Of a stretch of 64,000 nucleotides of DNA, positions 14,687-25,289 are shown one piece after another (within the stretch, counting starts at the first letter, position 1; every line of letters begins with the position of its first letter). The position numbers and the translations under genes were made by a program. Location of the stretch: contig OY756144.1 of NCBI GenBank assembly GCA_963576785.1, positions 1,488,001-1,552,000 of the forward strand, written 5' to 3'. The notes under the pieces are model-generated. The model had not been told where the DNA came from. It did not search any database and saw only the letters and a program-made list of their open reading frames with translations. Origin of the DNA: Chlorophyllum brunneum. Its lineage: Eukaryota; Basidiomycota; Agaricomycetes; Agaricales; Agaricaceae.

Positions 14687-15345
14687 CTAGTGCAAGCCGG
14701 AAACTGCGACATTGGCAGCCCCAAATGCAGCAGAAACCGATGCAGGCGACGTGGCATCATTCCAGTTCGATCCACCAACGGAAACCGTGTGTGCACCGAG
14801 ATCCGTGCCCGTGAACCCGAGGTCGCTGGTCGACAGCGAGCCATCAGGCAGGCAGATGTCGTTGAAGTGTCCTGCAATCGCACTGTCGAACCCAACAGAG
14901 TGACCAGACACATGCTGGAGGTCGTTGGAGAAAAGTCCAAGGCTCGCATGGAACTGCTCAAAGACGACCGTCTGGGTCTCAACCTCGCAGATCTGTTCGG
15001 TGATGATGCGCTTGGCCATCTCCTGGATGACGAGGAGACGCTGCTGGATGACCTCGATGGCCTCGGTGTGGCAGACCACCTGGGAAGAAGTGTCAACGAC
15101 CTGGGAGAAGTGGACGGAGCTGTCAAAGTTGTCGGCGCCGTAGAAGTTGTCGAAGTTGGCGAAGGATGACAGGCCACCCCAGTTGTTGAAGGAGATGCCA
15201 CCACGGGCGGCTGTGGCGGGTTGTCAGCGTCTGTGATTTGTGAAGTAGAAACGTGAGTCAGATACTGACCGAGAATGGGGCCTGCGGCTGCGCCAGCGAT
15301 GTAGGTAGAGGCAGCAAGGAGAGTGGTAGCGAGCTTGGCGAACAT
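14687..15345 (-). CDS. Small secreted protein, family copy 2
   Basis: Same product as copy 1: a 199-residue secreted protein of unknown function. Exon 1 is 15270-15345 and exon 2 is 14687-15210; the 59-bp intron is identical in sequence to those of copies 1 and 4. Seen differences from copy 1 include Ala-to-Thr in the signal peptide (MFAKLATTLL) and silent changes near both ends. An in-frame ATG further upstream (15384) exists, but the start at 15345 is preferred because family homology begins exactly there. The gene is convergent with copy 1, so the two form a large inverted repeat. A TATA box (15561-15566) and the shared leader element (15456-15491) lie upstream. Confidence 0.85.
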
Positions 15346-15455
15346 GACAAATGTACAAGAGGTTGTGTGGTTAAGATACTTCAACCCAGGTGAGTTCGAT
15401 GAGACTATCCCTCCTCGTATCGTGAAGCCTACCTAGTAGAGGGGACAATGTAGAG

Positions 15456-15491
15456 TCGACTCAAAGAGCGAATAAGCGAAGGCACCCGGCC
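15456..15491 (-). promoter_or_regulatory. Shared leader element, copy 2
   Basis: On the minus strand GGCCGGGTGCC (15481-15491) is followed, after a CT-rich gap, by CTTTGAGTCGA (15456-15466). It lies 111-146 bp before the ATG and 70 bp below the TATA box, so it is probably in the transcribed 5' leader. Confidence 0.6.
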
Positions 15492-15560
15492 GAAGAAATC
15501 AAGGGAAAGGAAAGAAGAAACGAACGAAGCTAGGGATTGACCTTGCCGAACTTGCCTGCC

Positions 15561-15566
15561 TTTATA
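15561..15566 (-). promoter_or_regulatory. TATA box of secreted-protein gene copy 2
   Basis: TATAAA on the minus strand in the context GCGTATAAAGG, 216 bp upstream of the ATG at 15345. Confidence 0.5.
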
Positions 15567-16834
15567 CGCTTCTCCAAAGCCTGTGCCAGGCTGTCTCTCC
15601 CGGCACAGTGGACAGGGTGCGGACGATGCAATAATCTGGCACCGTGTGTGTCAAAGCAGCGACCTGTCTAAAGCAGCTAGCCTAACGACCACCAGGCAGC
15701 AGACTAGGGACTGACCTTGGGCGCACAATCCGATGTTGAGTAGGATGACAGCGCTTGATTACATCTAAGAATAAGTTTCGATGGGAATAAATCGGGGGAT
15801 GTAACTTTTCAGAAATCGTGTGTGACTGTGAGCTTTAGCTGCAGTATGGTCATTTCCTTTGCGTTTGTATCCTGGAAATACTGGATTGTGTTGCAGCGAA
15901 ACTGTCGCTGGAACTGAAGATTCGGTTTGTTGGTGGTGTGGCTGTCAGCCATCTCAAATCAAGCAGTGGTCGGGTTGGAATGATTGATACGCCAGCTGGG
16001 CGCGTAGTGGAACAGTCTATCCAATCCGATTGGCATCAACCCTGAGACCAATGTATGTTCACTTTCTAATTATACGACCCGTTCCTGTGGTTCTAACGCG
16101 CAAGGTGATAGTCATTGCGTCAGGTGTGGAACACATTAGAACCAGGTCTCGCCCGCTATTACCGCTATAATGCTGTATACCTGGGGAAAAAACCGCGTTC
16201 TAGGGCATGGAATATGGTACGATACATCTAGTGCGTGACGGCTTCATTTCAAAATTTGCACCGCCGTAGTTCGAATGGTTCTTGGGTTGTTTAAGCAGTG
16301 AGATGTGTATCAAGTACTCCTGGTTACCACTCGGGTTTCACAAGTAAATGATTGGACCCAAACAAGGTTTGAGTCACTTTTTGAGTGCTATGGACAGGAC
16401 TAACATCTGAAGTTTGAAGACATGACGATGATGGGGAGGGTGTTTTTAGGGTAGTGAAGCATAATTTCCTCAAGCTGCCATAATTCGGACCAACACGAAC
16501 CCAGCTCGATGTTTGTCTATCGGTCAAATTTGGTCGAGAGGGGAATCAAGAGTTTGCATCAGTCAAGCTGAGGCTGTGGCAGGTTGGTGACGTGCCATCG
16601 ATCAAGAGAATAATTCGATGAGGTACTAAAGTCATTTTTGGATGTCGCTGATTCCAAGGACCCTCATGCCAATAAGTTAAAAAGGTGCGGTTAACATTCC
16701 CAGAGGCGGCGATTACAAAGATTCGAGCAGTAGACTACCAAATCAACGACCAAGTCAAGTCCAGAATTCTCTACAGAAAAGCCTGTCCATAAGCGCGAAA
16801 GCAGCAGTACGGGTGAAAATTGCGCCTCAACTCT

Positions 16835-17504
16835 TTAGTGCAGAGACGATACAGCACCCTGGGCAGCGCTGAGGGCAGCACCGCACGAAGACGGAGAGCT
16901 GGCGTCGTTCCAGTTGGAACCACCAACGACGACGGTCTGAGAACCACAAGAGGAACCGTTGAAGCCGAGGTCGTTGGAAGTGAGGGAGCCATCGGAGTTG
17001 CAAATGCTGCCGAAATGGCTAGCAACACCAGTATCGAAGCCAGCGGAATGGCCAGAGGAGCGGCTCAGATCGCCGCGGAAGTTACCAAGACTGGCGTGGA
17101 ATTGCTCAAAGACGACTGTCTGGGTCTCAACTTCGCAAATCTGCTCGGTGATGATGCGCTTGGCCATCTCCTGGAGGACAAGGAGACGCTGCTGGATTAT
17201 TTCGACGGCCTGAGTATGGCAGACGACCTGTTGTGACTGAACAACGGTCTGACTGAAGTGGGCAGAGCCATCGAAGTTGTCAGCACCGTAGAAATTGTCG
17301 AAGTTGTCGAAGGACGACAAACCACCCCAGTGGTCGAAAGACTGGGAGGTGCGCGCAACTAATAGACTCTCGTTACAACCAGCTCAACGCAACCGGATCA
17401 ATGATCGACGTACTGATATCATTAGGGGTGGTGAGGGGTGCGGAGAGGACACCAGCCATCACGGAGGAGGCAACAACGAAAGCAGAGGCAAGCTTGGCAA
17501 ACAT
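16835..17504 (-). CDS. Small secreted protein, divergent family member (copy 3)
   Basis: A 204-residue secreted protein, clearly paralogous to the three near-identical copies but diverged. Exon 1 (17414-17504) encodes the signal peptide MFAKLASAFVVASSVMAGVL. Exon 2 (16835-17358) is 524 bp, exactly the length of exon 2 in the others. The intron is different in sequence and splits the reading frame in the same phase. The core helix (RIITEQICEVETQTVVFEQF) is unchanged, and the aromatic motif NFDNFYGADNFD is kept. This copy has five cysteines instead of three, the extra two near the C-terminus (GSSCGSQ, PSSCGAA). It carries the shared leader element and TATA box and, unlike the others, has a clear 5'-leader intron candidate (GTAAGT near 17610). 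Function unknown. Confidence 0.85.
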
Positions 17505-17642
17505 TTCAAAGAGGTTAAAAAATTGCTTGGTGAAGGAAAGGTTGCTTGGCAAAGAACGAACTAGGGAATGTGAGTATGTAAGATGGAGACGGTCGAAATA
17601 GAGACTTACTGCTCGAAGAAAAAGAACTGAAGATTGAAAAGC

Positions 17643-17676
17643 CGACTCAAAGGATGAGGGAAAAGGCACCGGTGCC
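17643..17676 (-). promoter_or_regulatory. Shared leader element, copy 3 (palindromic variant)
   Basis: Here the core is the perfect 12-bp palindrome GGCACCGGTGCC (17665-17676), followed on the minus strand by a CT-rich gap and CTTTGAGTCGG (17642-17652). It lies 64 bp below a TATAAA (17740-17745) and 138-172 bp before the ATG. Confidence 0.6.
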
Positions 17677-17739
17677 AAAAGAAAGTGAAAGGAGAGAACG
17701 AAAGAAGGAACTGAAGGTAATTCCTGTCCAGGAGGCGAT

Positions 17740-17745
17740 TTTATA
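17740..17745 (-). promoter_or_regulatory. TATA box of secreted-protein gene copy 3
   Basis: TATAAA on the minus strand (CCTATAAAATCG), 236 bp upstream of the ATG at 17504. Confidence 0.5.
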
Positions 17746-18980
17746 GGAGGGCAGAACACTCGGTCCATATTTGGGACCGTATCTTTCACCCGGAATACTG
17801 GGTTCTGTCACCCTCTTGGCGACACAGTGCATTCCTGGTCAGAGCAGATGACCCAAAGTAGTGGATCGTTGACCGGGAAAGGTTTGGGTGATCTCGGTGG
17901 TCAGGCTTCGTCGAGATTTGATGTGTTCAGTTAGTTATTTTGGGACTGATGGCCTGGGAAGGCGGTTTCATGCTGAGAGTAGGGAAGGGGTAGTTCAGTG
18001 ACTATTGAGACCAGGCCCTCAAGACGTGGGCGAATAGTCCCTTGGTTGCAGACCGTTCAATTATAAAAAGATAAATGGGAGAGCGGGGTCCTGGAGAGCA
18101 AATCGGGTCTGGCCACTCCCGTCAATTCACATGGGTGTTGGGATGCAAGCTGATGCGGATTTCTCAAAAAGGGTATTAGTCAAAAATAGACCACAGCCGC
18201 CTCAGACATGCAATTACACTCAGGCTGGCCCAGTGAATATTTGCAGTCGAAAATAACACATTGAAACGGTGGGAAAATATGCCGTCAATAGCCTCCAGGA
18301 TGAGGGCTTCTCTTCCAGAACCTTGAGTGCCGCCGGGGCGCCGAGGGGAGTAGGGTCAGTGGGACAAATTGGACATAACACGTCGCGGAAGGGTTTCTGT
18401 CTACGCTGGGCGCTACATCCGAGGAGGGGGCGGGGATTTCGGGGACCGATGAAGCAGAATGTTCTGTGACACTGAGAAGCTGTCCCAGCGAAGCGGGCGA
18501 CACACTGCATCACTGACAAACAATGATGCTGAGTATTTGATGTTTCCTGATAGTACGGCGTTGTTGCTGTTGTCAAGGATCGGACAGACCTTTCTGCCAT
18601 TGAGTCGAACCCCTTGCACCTACTCTACGTTTTCCATCAACCCAGGAGTATGGAAGATCGGGGTATTGTACGAGGCACAGAGACATCTGATGGGACAGCC
18701 TGGATGATTTTGCTTGGGTTGTTGGGTAACTGATGAAGAGAGTTGAAGTATTGCTATGGATGTCGATGACTTTGCGTGCCATGATAGGTTGTCAAGACCC
18801 TATTGTTTGTTTCACAGGTCAGTGCCAAATACCACGTACCGTGCCTTTGGACAAGCCAATCCGTATGAACTCTGCTCGGGAGCGAGGGCTTGACTCGTTC
18901 CTTGTCAACACACGCCAATGACAGTCTCGCCGTCACTGAGGACGTCATATTCACAATCAAAACCCCCGCACACGTCTTCC

Positions 18981-19933
18981 ATGTCACCCACCTCACCCAA
19001 CACCAAGAACACTGAAGCCGCCTTTCTTGCCACAGTTGAGGGCGAAATATCCTTCTTTCGTTCCATTATGCGCGCACGCCCCGTCGGGCTACACCGTTAC
19101 TTTCACATGCTCGCCATACAGAATGCCATTCATAAAGATACTGGCCGGCTACTACATGTGGACTCTATATGGGAGAAACTTCAGAGTTGCTATGATCTTG
19201 ACGCATTGGATAGCATAGTAAGTCTCTTTCCAGATCACTATCGTTGCGCACCGCATTTCTGATACCCAAGATCTATTCCTTGCATTTCATAGGACCTTGA
19301 AGCGGAGGGATACCAGTTATTACCCAATGCAACATCCCCGGTTGCCGTCCGTTCACCCTCCCCATCGGAGAATCTCGCCAGGCATCCATTCTTCCGGGAA
19401 GAATACACACTCCCGTTCGACGAAACGTTCGACAGCTTAATTTCACAAAGGCGCATGCGAGCAACCGCATCAGCTCCGTCATCACCAATAGCCTCACCAC
19501 CACCCGTCTCAGGGCCAACAAAATCACCACGCAAAGGGACATCAGGTTCTGGAGGCGCGGGTGGGAGGCGTAGAGCGAAAAGTAAGGCCGATATGGCCGG
19601 TCTCGTTGGTGGAGATAGCGATAGTAGTGCATTGACCCAGGAGAGTGGAGACGAGGGTGCCGTCGGGACTCCCAGAGAGAGTGTGGTCACCGGAACTGAT
19701 GCAGGAACTGAATTTGGAGAAGATGAGGATGTGGAGATGAAAGAATCTTTACCAGGTCAGTATAGGTCACGTCAAGACATATTTCACTGATTGTTTCGTT
19801 CGCATCAGCCCACTCTGTCTCCCCTAAACCACAGCGCGGGAGGCCAAAAGGAGTCAAGAAGGGTAGAGGTCGGCCTCCGGGGCCAGGAACTTCGACAACA
19901 ACCACGCGCTCAGGCAAGAAGCGCAAGCGCTAA
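18981..19933 (+). CDS. EAF7: NuA4 histone acetyltransferase subunit EAF7/MRGBP (CT20 family)
   Basis: Nuclear subunit of the NuA4 histone H4 acetyltransferase complex. Three exons (18981-19217, 19293-19755, 19809-19933) give 274 residues. The N-terminal third is the CT20 domain: FLATVEGEISFFRSIMRARP, VGLHRYFHMLAIQ and SIWEKLQSCYDLDALDSI, followed by FREEYTLPFDETF. The rest is low-complexity and acidic. The last exon adds two AT-hook-like cores (RGRPKG and RGRPPG) and a basic end KKRKR. An in-frame ATG at 18918 would add 21 residues; the start at 18981 is preferred because it is closer to the family start. This is a conserved single gene inside the otherwise gene-poor compartment. Confidence 0.9.
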
Positions 19934-20083
19934 CCAGTAGTAACTCGACATCTATCTATTTTGCATTTTTCCCGTGTTTTGATTCTGCTCTGTTGGGACC
20001 TCAATTGTATCACCAGTCTTTTTAGAATCTTGCAACTCAGAAAAGCTCAGAAAGTGAAAAGGTATATAGCCGATGAGTATAAT

Positions 20084-21406
20084 TCACATGATCAAGCAGT
20101 CTTTCTGGCCCCTGAGTACTGCTTCTTCCTCGGCCAAGATAACCTTCTCTTCGTCGCTCAGAAGCTGTAGGTAATCTCAACAAGATAGAACATTCATGTA
20201 TCAAGAACGAACTCACCCCTTTCTTTGCACGCTCCCGCATGGCTTTCAGGCGACTCTCCCTCTCCGCTTTCGCCCTCCTGAAACACCAGTGGAAAGCGCG
20301 TTATTAGACCGAATTACGTGAATATACCATAATATAAGGATCCAGGAAGGTCATATGGATACAAATGGATGAGTACATCAAGCCAAGGCGAAGAGTGATG
20401 GTGGTGCGAATGATTTGCGTTTATAGGTGATGACGGGGATGACAGGGTCATGATTGGTGAATTTGTCGTTTTTGGTGTTGATGATTGTGGCATTTGAGAA
20501 AGACAGTGAAGAAACAACGCTATGTTTTATGAGTGCGTACTTGGGCAGGAGAGAGAAAGATCTACATACCTGTCAACCTTCGAGAATGGGTTGTTGCCTG
20601 GTGACTTGGCTGACGAGCTCGTACCAGACGAACTCGAGTTACTCAGGGGAGGTGCAGAGGCCTTGGTAGTCGCTATCGACTTGGAAACCGAGGCCGAGGC
20701 TGAGGACACTGTTTTCTTGACTGCAGAAGTGGCCGCGGAAGCTCTGTTGTTGAGCTTATTCCCACTGAATTCGTTCAATAATCTTGATCCTGCGGCCTTG
20801 GATGTACTGATAACGTGCGTTCGCGTTGGTGCAGCACAAGCGTGGTCAGCCGGGAACCGGTGTGATGGACAAAATTGATCATGACATTGCTGTAATCGCG
20901 GTCAAGCTCGATACGCTAACGCACACCATGGAAAGGATAATCAGACTCACAGTGCACTTGATGGGAGCAAAAAGGACTTTGTTGCAATTTCCCTTCGCAC
21001 AGACCGGTGACGATTTCTTCTTCGCTCTGCCGGTCATGACAGAACACTCGGTAGTCAAGTGGGCGTCCATGGGGACATTGGGATCTTGCCCAGGCGGGAT
21101 AGCGACAGGAGTGTTGCACAAAGGACCTGAGATAGGAAGCTCAATCAACTATCGGAAGCACCACAGGAACTGTTGGCACTGACAGTTTGGGGCAACACGA
21201 TTGTGCTTCGATTCGTCATACTCTGGGCACCGATGAGCCTCAACCCTGAAATGGTCCTGGCAGAAAGAGTGTTTGCAGTGCTGGCATTTGAAAGGTAAGA
21301 AGTCAACGAGCTGGCACGTAGCCTCTGAGCATTGCTTGCCGATTTCAAGCAACTGGGCTTCACGGTCGAGAACTGGGGTGGCGCGGGATGCTGGGGTAGA
21401 AGTCAT
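20084..21406 (-). CDS. AN1-type zinc finger protein (ZFAND2/Cuz1-like)
   Basis: Proteasome- or Cdc48-associated AN1 protein, by family. Five exons (21184-21406, 20951-21126, 20570-20889, 20217-20277, 20084-20164) give 286 residues. AN1 finger 1: CSEATCQLVDFLPFKCQHCK then FCQDHF and HRCPEYDES. Finger 2 spans an exon junction: VCAKGNCNKVL, IKCTQCHDQFCPSHRFPADH, AC. All zinc ligands are present. The middle is a serine/alanine-rich linker, and the C-terminus is a charged helix (RRAKAERESRLKAMRERAKK) ending with acidic LLSDEEKVILAEEEAVL. It is divergent from the F-box gene at 21579, with 172 bp between starts. Confidence 0.9.
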
Positions 21407-21578
21407 AGGATGGAGGATGCAGAGGAAGGGGTATATATTCGAAAAGTGTGCTTGCGCGGCACACAGGGGACAGCCCGTCCACAAATTGGCTTACTCAGAC
21501 GACACGTGCGTTGGCTGATCCGTTCGATCTCCGACCAGTGGAGCCGAGCCAGGAATCCGCTATTTCTGCCACACCGCT

Positions 21579-23153
21579 ATGCCACCCGCCCATTGTTGTA
21601 CCTGTGGGCAGACCGTCCCCTCTGCCGCGAACACCGCAGAGTCTACAGTTGATGAAGAAATATCCTCCATCCTCAGAACTGCGCAGCACTTAGAGGATGT
21701 TATCGCAACCCTCAACGCCAGAAGGACTAGGCTTCTCCAGCGACTAAACGACTTGCGATCATCGACCAGGGTTTTTCCCCCAGAAATCCTGTCCACCATT
21801 TTTCACCATGCATCCCCTCCCATTGATTTTACGTCCTCCGAGTTCGTCGAGGAAGACGAAGATGGGGCACCAGAATCACATGCGCAGATTACATTTAGTG
21901 CTGTATCTTGGCACTGGCGTCGAGTTATCTCTACAACCCCACAGCTTTGGACGAATGCTATAATCAATGTAACACGCAAAAACGCTCAGAGGAAAGCTGA
22001 TCTAATTCAACTTTACCTCAAGAACGTCGGGAACATGGCATTGTCACTTGCCCTTCATATATTTCCAGGCCACTGGAGATTCGTAACGGAGCTGGAGCTA
22101 GACCCCGTTTTCATTGCTGTCTGGCAAGGAGCGCAAAAGTTTAGACTTTTATGCTTGTGCTCCTTGCCGAGGAGCTGGATTCCGCTCCTGTCCGCCAACT
22201 TCGCTCGCCTAGAGGACCTGCGCTTGAAATGGGCGTGGAATGATATGGAGCTAGGTCAGTCCGGCCCTCAAATAGCACCCATATCGACCCTTCCCAACCT
22301 CCGTCAGTTGTGCCTATGGAGTACGCCTATCAATGCACCCCTTGACGCGCCTTGCAACAACGTCACTATGCTACGCTTCCTAGACGTTCCCCTGCATATC
22401 TGCGTCCAGATGCTTATTCTATGTCCCAATCTGATTGAATATCGGTGTTACCAATCCTCAATCGACTTCGAAGCTATCGTCCCCCAACTGCACGAGCCTA
22501 TGACTTTTGCTCATCTGAAAGTCTTCCACTCCCCTTGCTCCGCCACGACCCGTTTCTCCTCTATCCTTCCCAAGCTAGAATTCCCAGCTCTCGAAGCCCT
22601 CGGCTTGGAACTTGGCACTGAGGCGGGGGGCCTGGAAGCACTCATATCGTTCATCCGTCGTTTACCCACGACATGGCCAACACTTGAGATAAGTGGATAC
22701 GGATACGCCAGGGACCTGCTAGAGAGCATTTTCGAATCCATGCCTATCGAAGTCCGGTCACTCCACTTACCCGACATTGATTGCTGGAATTTGGGGAGGG
22801 TTTTGAAAGCCCTTGGTGGGGTCAACCGCTACAGCACTCCACGCATGCTTGGCCTTCGGCACATAAATATCAATTCCTCGAGTCATAGTCTCCAATCCAT
22901 GGAAGATCTTGATCCCTCCCCCTCGAACCCACAATTATTCCTGACCATGATATCCGCTAGAAGGGGCCAACTACCAGACGGTCAATTTTCCCTGGAAATT
23001 GAATCAGAAAATGAAATGGACTGGGAAGAAGTTCGGGATCAGCTGCGTCAGCTGGCTTTGGACGGCGTAAAACTAAAAATTACGATGGCAGGGAAGCTGA
23101 TTCAAGGCCTAGAAGCCGCGGATAAGGCTCCGGATAGCGGAAAAGCCCCCTAA
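21579..23153 (+). CDS. F-box-like domain protein with leucine-rich tail
   Basis: Single-exon gene of 524 residues, the typical build of the large F-box family of mushroom-forming fungi. The N-terminus has a CxxC (HCCTCGQ) and a coiled segment (HLEDVIATLNARRTRLLQRL) leading into the F-box-like motif RVFPPEILSTIFHHAS and AVSWHWRRVISTTPQLW. The remainder is leucine-rich-repeat-like (NLRQLCLWSTPINAPL, FPALEALGLELGTE). By family it would recruit substrates to an SCF ubiquitin ligase, but such fungal paralogues are rarely characterised. The target is unknown. Confidence 0.85.
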   Translation: MPPAHCCTCGQTVPSAANTAESTVDEEISSILRTAQHLEDVIATLNARRTRLLQRLNDLRSSTRVFPPEILSTIFHHASPPIDFTSSEFVEEDEDGAPESHAQITFSAVSWHWRRVISTTPQLWTNAIINVTRKNAQRKADLIQLYLKNVGNMALSLALHIFPGHWRFVTELELDPVFIAVWQGAQKFRLLCLCSLPRSWIPLLSANFARLEDLRLKWAWNDMELGQSGPQIAPISTLPNLRQLCLWSTPINAPLDAPCNNVTMLRFLDVPLHICVQMLILCPNLIEYRCYQSSIDFEAIVPQLHEPMTFAHLKVFHSPCSATTRFSSILPKLEFPALEALGLELGTEAGGLEALISFIRRLPTTWPTLEISGYGYARDLLESIFESMPIEVRSLHLPDIDCWNLGRVLKALGGVNRYSTPRMLGLRHININSSSHSLQSMEDLDPSPSNPQLFLTMISARRGQLPDGQFSLEIESENEMDWEEVRDQLRQLALDGVKLKITMAGKLIQGLEAADKAPDSGKAP

Positions 23154-23754
23154 TACAGGGGAAGGCGGGGGACAAAAACACCATTGTGCTTCATTTGGTT
23201 GGATACATCACCTTTGTATATCCTTCCCAAGCATCCTCAGGTCGAGTTTCACCCCAAATACCCCAGGTTGGTGTTCTCCCCAAGGATGCCGGAGTATCAG
23301 GTTAATCAAGCTGGAATGCGTACACTTTGACCTTCCAGCTACAATCACGATAACATTCAATGCATCATTGTTATCTTACTTATGTCCATAGACCACCGTG
23401 TAGAACACTGTAAATACATTCGCCATGTAGCATCCCTTTTGCACCAGATGAACACCGTGAACTGGTCTTCGCCAGACCTAGGAGGGGCCAGACAACGATG
23501 AGCCTCCTGCTTAGTTAGGAGAATTACATCCTACACAGTCACGCTGGGGCGTTCCGTCGTGGAAATATTATTCAGAATTACAGACCACTGGAAAGGTGCG
23601 AGGAATATCTCGGGATACGGAAATTACAATAGTCGGATGCTAGAATACCAGGCAACTACTAAAGTACGCTGCGCTTCGAAAGGGAAAAAGGACATATCGA
23701 AACATGATGTGACATGCTTTACTCCTTGGAGCCAGACCACCGGGAAAGATGCAT
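23154..23754. other. Intergenic spacer
   Basis: 601 bp between the convergent stops of the F-box gene and secreted-protein copy 4. It would hold their 3' ends; nothing else seen. Confidence 0.6.
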
Positions 23755-24413
23755 TTAATGCAAGCCGGAAACTGCGACATTGGCAGCCCCAAGTGCAGCA
23801 GAAACCGACGCAGGCGACGTGGCATCATTCCAGTTCGATCCACCAACAGAAACCGTGTGTGCACCGAGATCCGTGCCCGTGAACCCGAGGTCGCTGGTCG
23901 ACAGCGAGCCATCAGGCAGGCAGATGTCGTTGAAGTGTCCTGCAATCGCACTGTCGAACCCAACAGAGTGACCAGACACATGCTGGAGGTCGTTGGAGAA
24001 AAGTCCAAGGCTCGCATGGAACTGCTCAAAGACGACCGTCTGGGTCTCAACCTCGCAGATCTGTTCGGTGATGATGCGCTTGGCCATCTCCTGGATGACG
24101 AGGAGACGCTGCTGGATGACCTCGATGGCCTCGGTGTGGCAGACCACCTGGGAAGAAGTGTCAACGACCTGGGAGAAGTGGACGGAGCTGTCAAAGTTGT
24201 CGGCGCCGTAGAAGTTGTCGAAGTTGGCGAAGGATGACAGGCCACCCCAGTTGTTGAAGGAGATGCCACCACGGGCGGCTGTGGCGGGTTGTCAGCGTCT
24301 GTGATTTGTGAAGTAGAAACGTGAGTCAGATACTGACCGAGAATGGGGCCTGCGGCTGCGCCAGCGATGTAGGTAGAGGCAGCAAGGAGAGTGGTAGCGA
24401 GCTTGGCGAACAT
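23755..24413 (-). CDS. Small secreted protein, family copy 4
   Basis: A third near-identical copy of the 199-residue secreted protein, 8.4 kb from copy 2. Exon 1 is 24338-24413, exon 2 is 23755-24278, and the 59-bp intron is identical to copies 1 and 2. It shares the Thr form of the signal peptide with copy 2 and differs from it at a few positions, including Phe-to-Leu near the C-terminus (SAALGAANVAV). The stop is TAA rather than TAG, and sequence beyond it is unrelated to the other copies. The TATA box at 24612-24617 and leader element at 24514-24551 match its sisters. Function unknown. Confidence 0.85.
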
Positions 24414-24513
24414 GATAATAGAGTTGCTTGGATAAAAGAAAAGCTGGAGTTGAATATAAGCTCAGAGGCCAATACATACGTCGCATACCCTTGCTCACCT
24501 GACAACTTGTAAA

Positions 24514-24551
24514 CCGACTCGAAGGACGAAAGGAACGAAAGGCACCCGGCC
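24514..24551 (-). promoter_or_regulatory. Shared leader element, copy 4
   Basis: Minus strand GGCCGGGTGCC (24541-24551), then a CT-rich gap and CCTTCGAGTCGG (24514-24525), 61 bp below the TATA box. A GTGAGC just downstream may begin a 5'-leader intron. Confidence 0.6.
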
Positions 24552-24611
24552 AAAAAGATAAGACAAGAATGTAGAAGACGAACTGTACGTTAATGCTAGA
24601 AGGACTTGGTT

Positions 24612-24617
24612 TTTATA
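24612..24617 (-). promoter_or_regulatory. TATA box of secreted-protein gene copy 4
   Basis: TATAAA on the minus strand (GCTATAAAAACC), 199 bp upstream of the ATG at 24413. Confidence 0.5.
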
Positions 24618-25289
24618 GCATCTGAGTGAGGCTTTCGAGAGCCGCAGAATCCGAACAGAGTATCTGTGTGAGGCCCATGGCTGTCTGTCAATGGCATGGT
24701 TACCTGGGCCATATCATCGAAGGAGGCCTTCAGAAAGACTGGATGGGCGCCCGGAGAGTGACTTGGGCGCGGAAGGATTGTCAGGGCTGCTTGATGTGTC
24801 GCCAAAAATATGAACAGATGCCAAGCCCATGATGGATGTTTTGGGTTCTGTTTGCACACAAGCACTGGTGGTCGTACAGCTATAGCGAGGATAAATGACC
24901 TGCATGAGTCGGTTATGCCATATAGAGACCTTCATCTTTTTACTGGGTAACTAAGCTCGTCCCCTCGAATTGAATCGATCGTGCACCACAGTAGACAGCG
25001 TAAAAGGGAAACAGGCCCGATGTTGATAAACGAGTCCGCCACGAGCATAGCATAGAGGAGTGATGGACTTGGCGTCTTGGCGCAGTTTTCTATCCGTCAA
25101 GTTTGTTGTTGGGACGTCAACTCGAGGTGATGACATGGAGCTCCAAGTATAACGTTTACTAGTAAGAGTGAGGAGCGCCCTTTGGGTCAAGCGTTGATAC
25201 CTTCGAATTTGATACGGAGATATCATTCATTTTTCTTGGCTTGTGGCGCAGACAGTGGGAGTACTGATTAGTGTTGTCCAGGGTGGGCA

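Larger units (their letters stand above)
15346..16834. other. Promoter of copy 2 and unassigned spacer
   Basis: The first 220 bp are the leader and promoter of the gene starting at 15345. I see no gene in the remaining 1.2 kb (about 15600-16834). Confidence 0.6.
17505..18980. other. Promoter of copy 3 and unassigned spacer up to EAF7
   Basis: 17505-17760 is the leader and promoter of the secreted-protein gene. I recognise nothing coding from about 17760 to 18900. The last stretch serves as EAF7 promoter. Confidence 0.6.
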
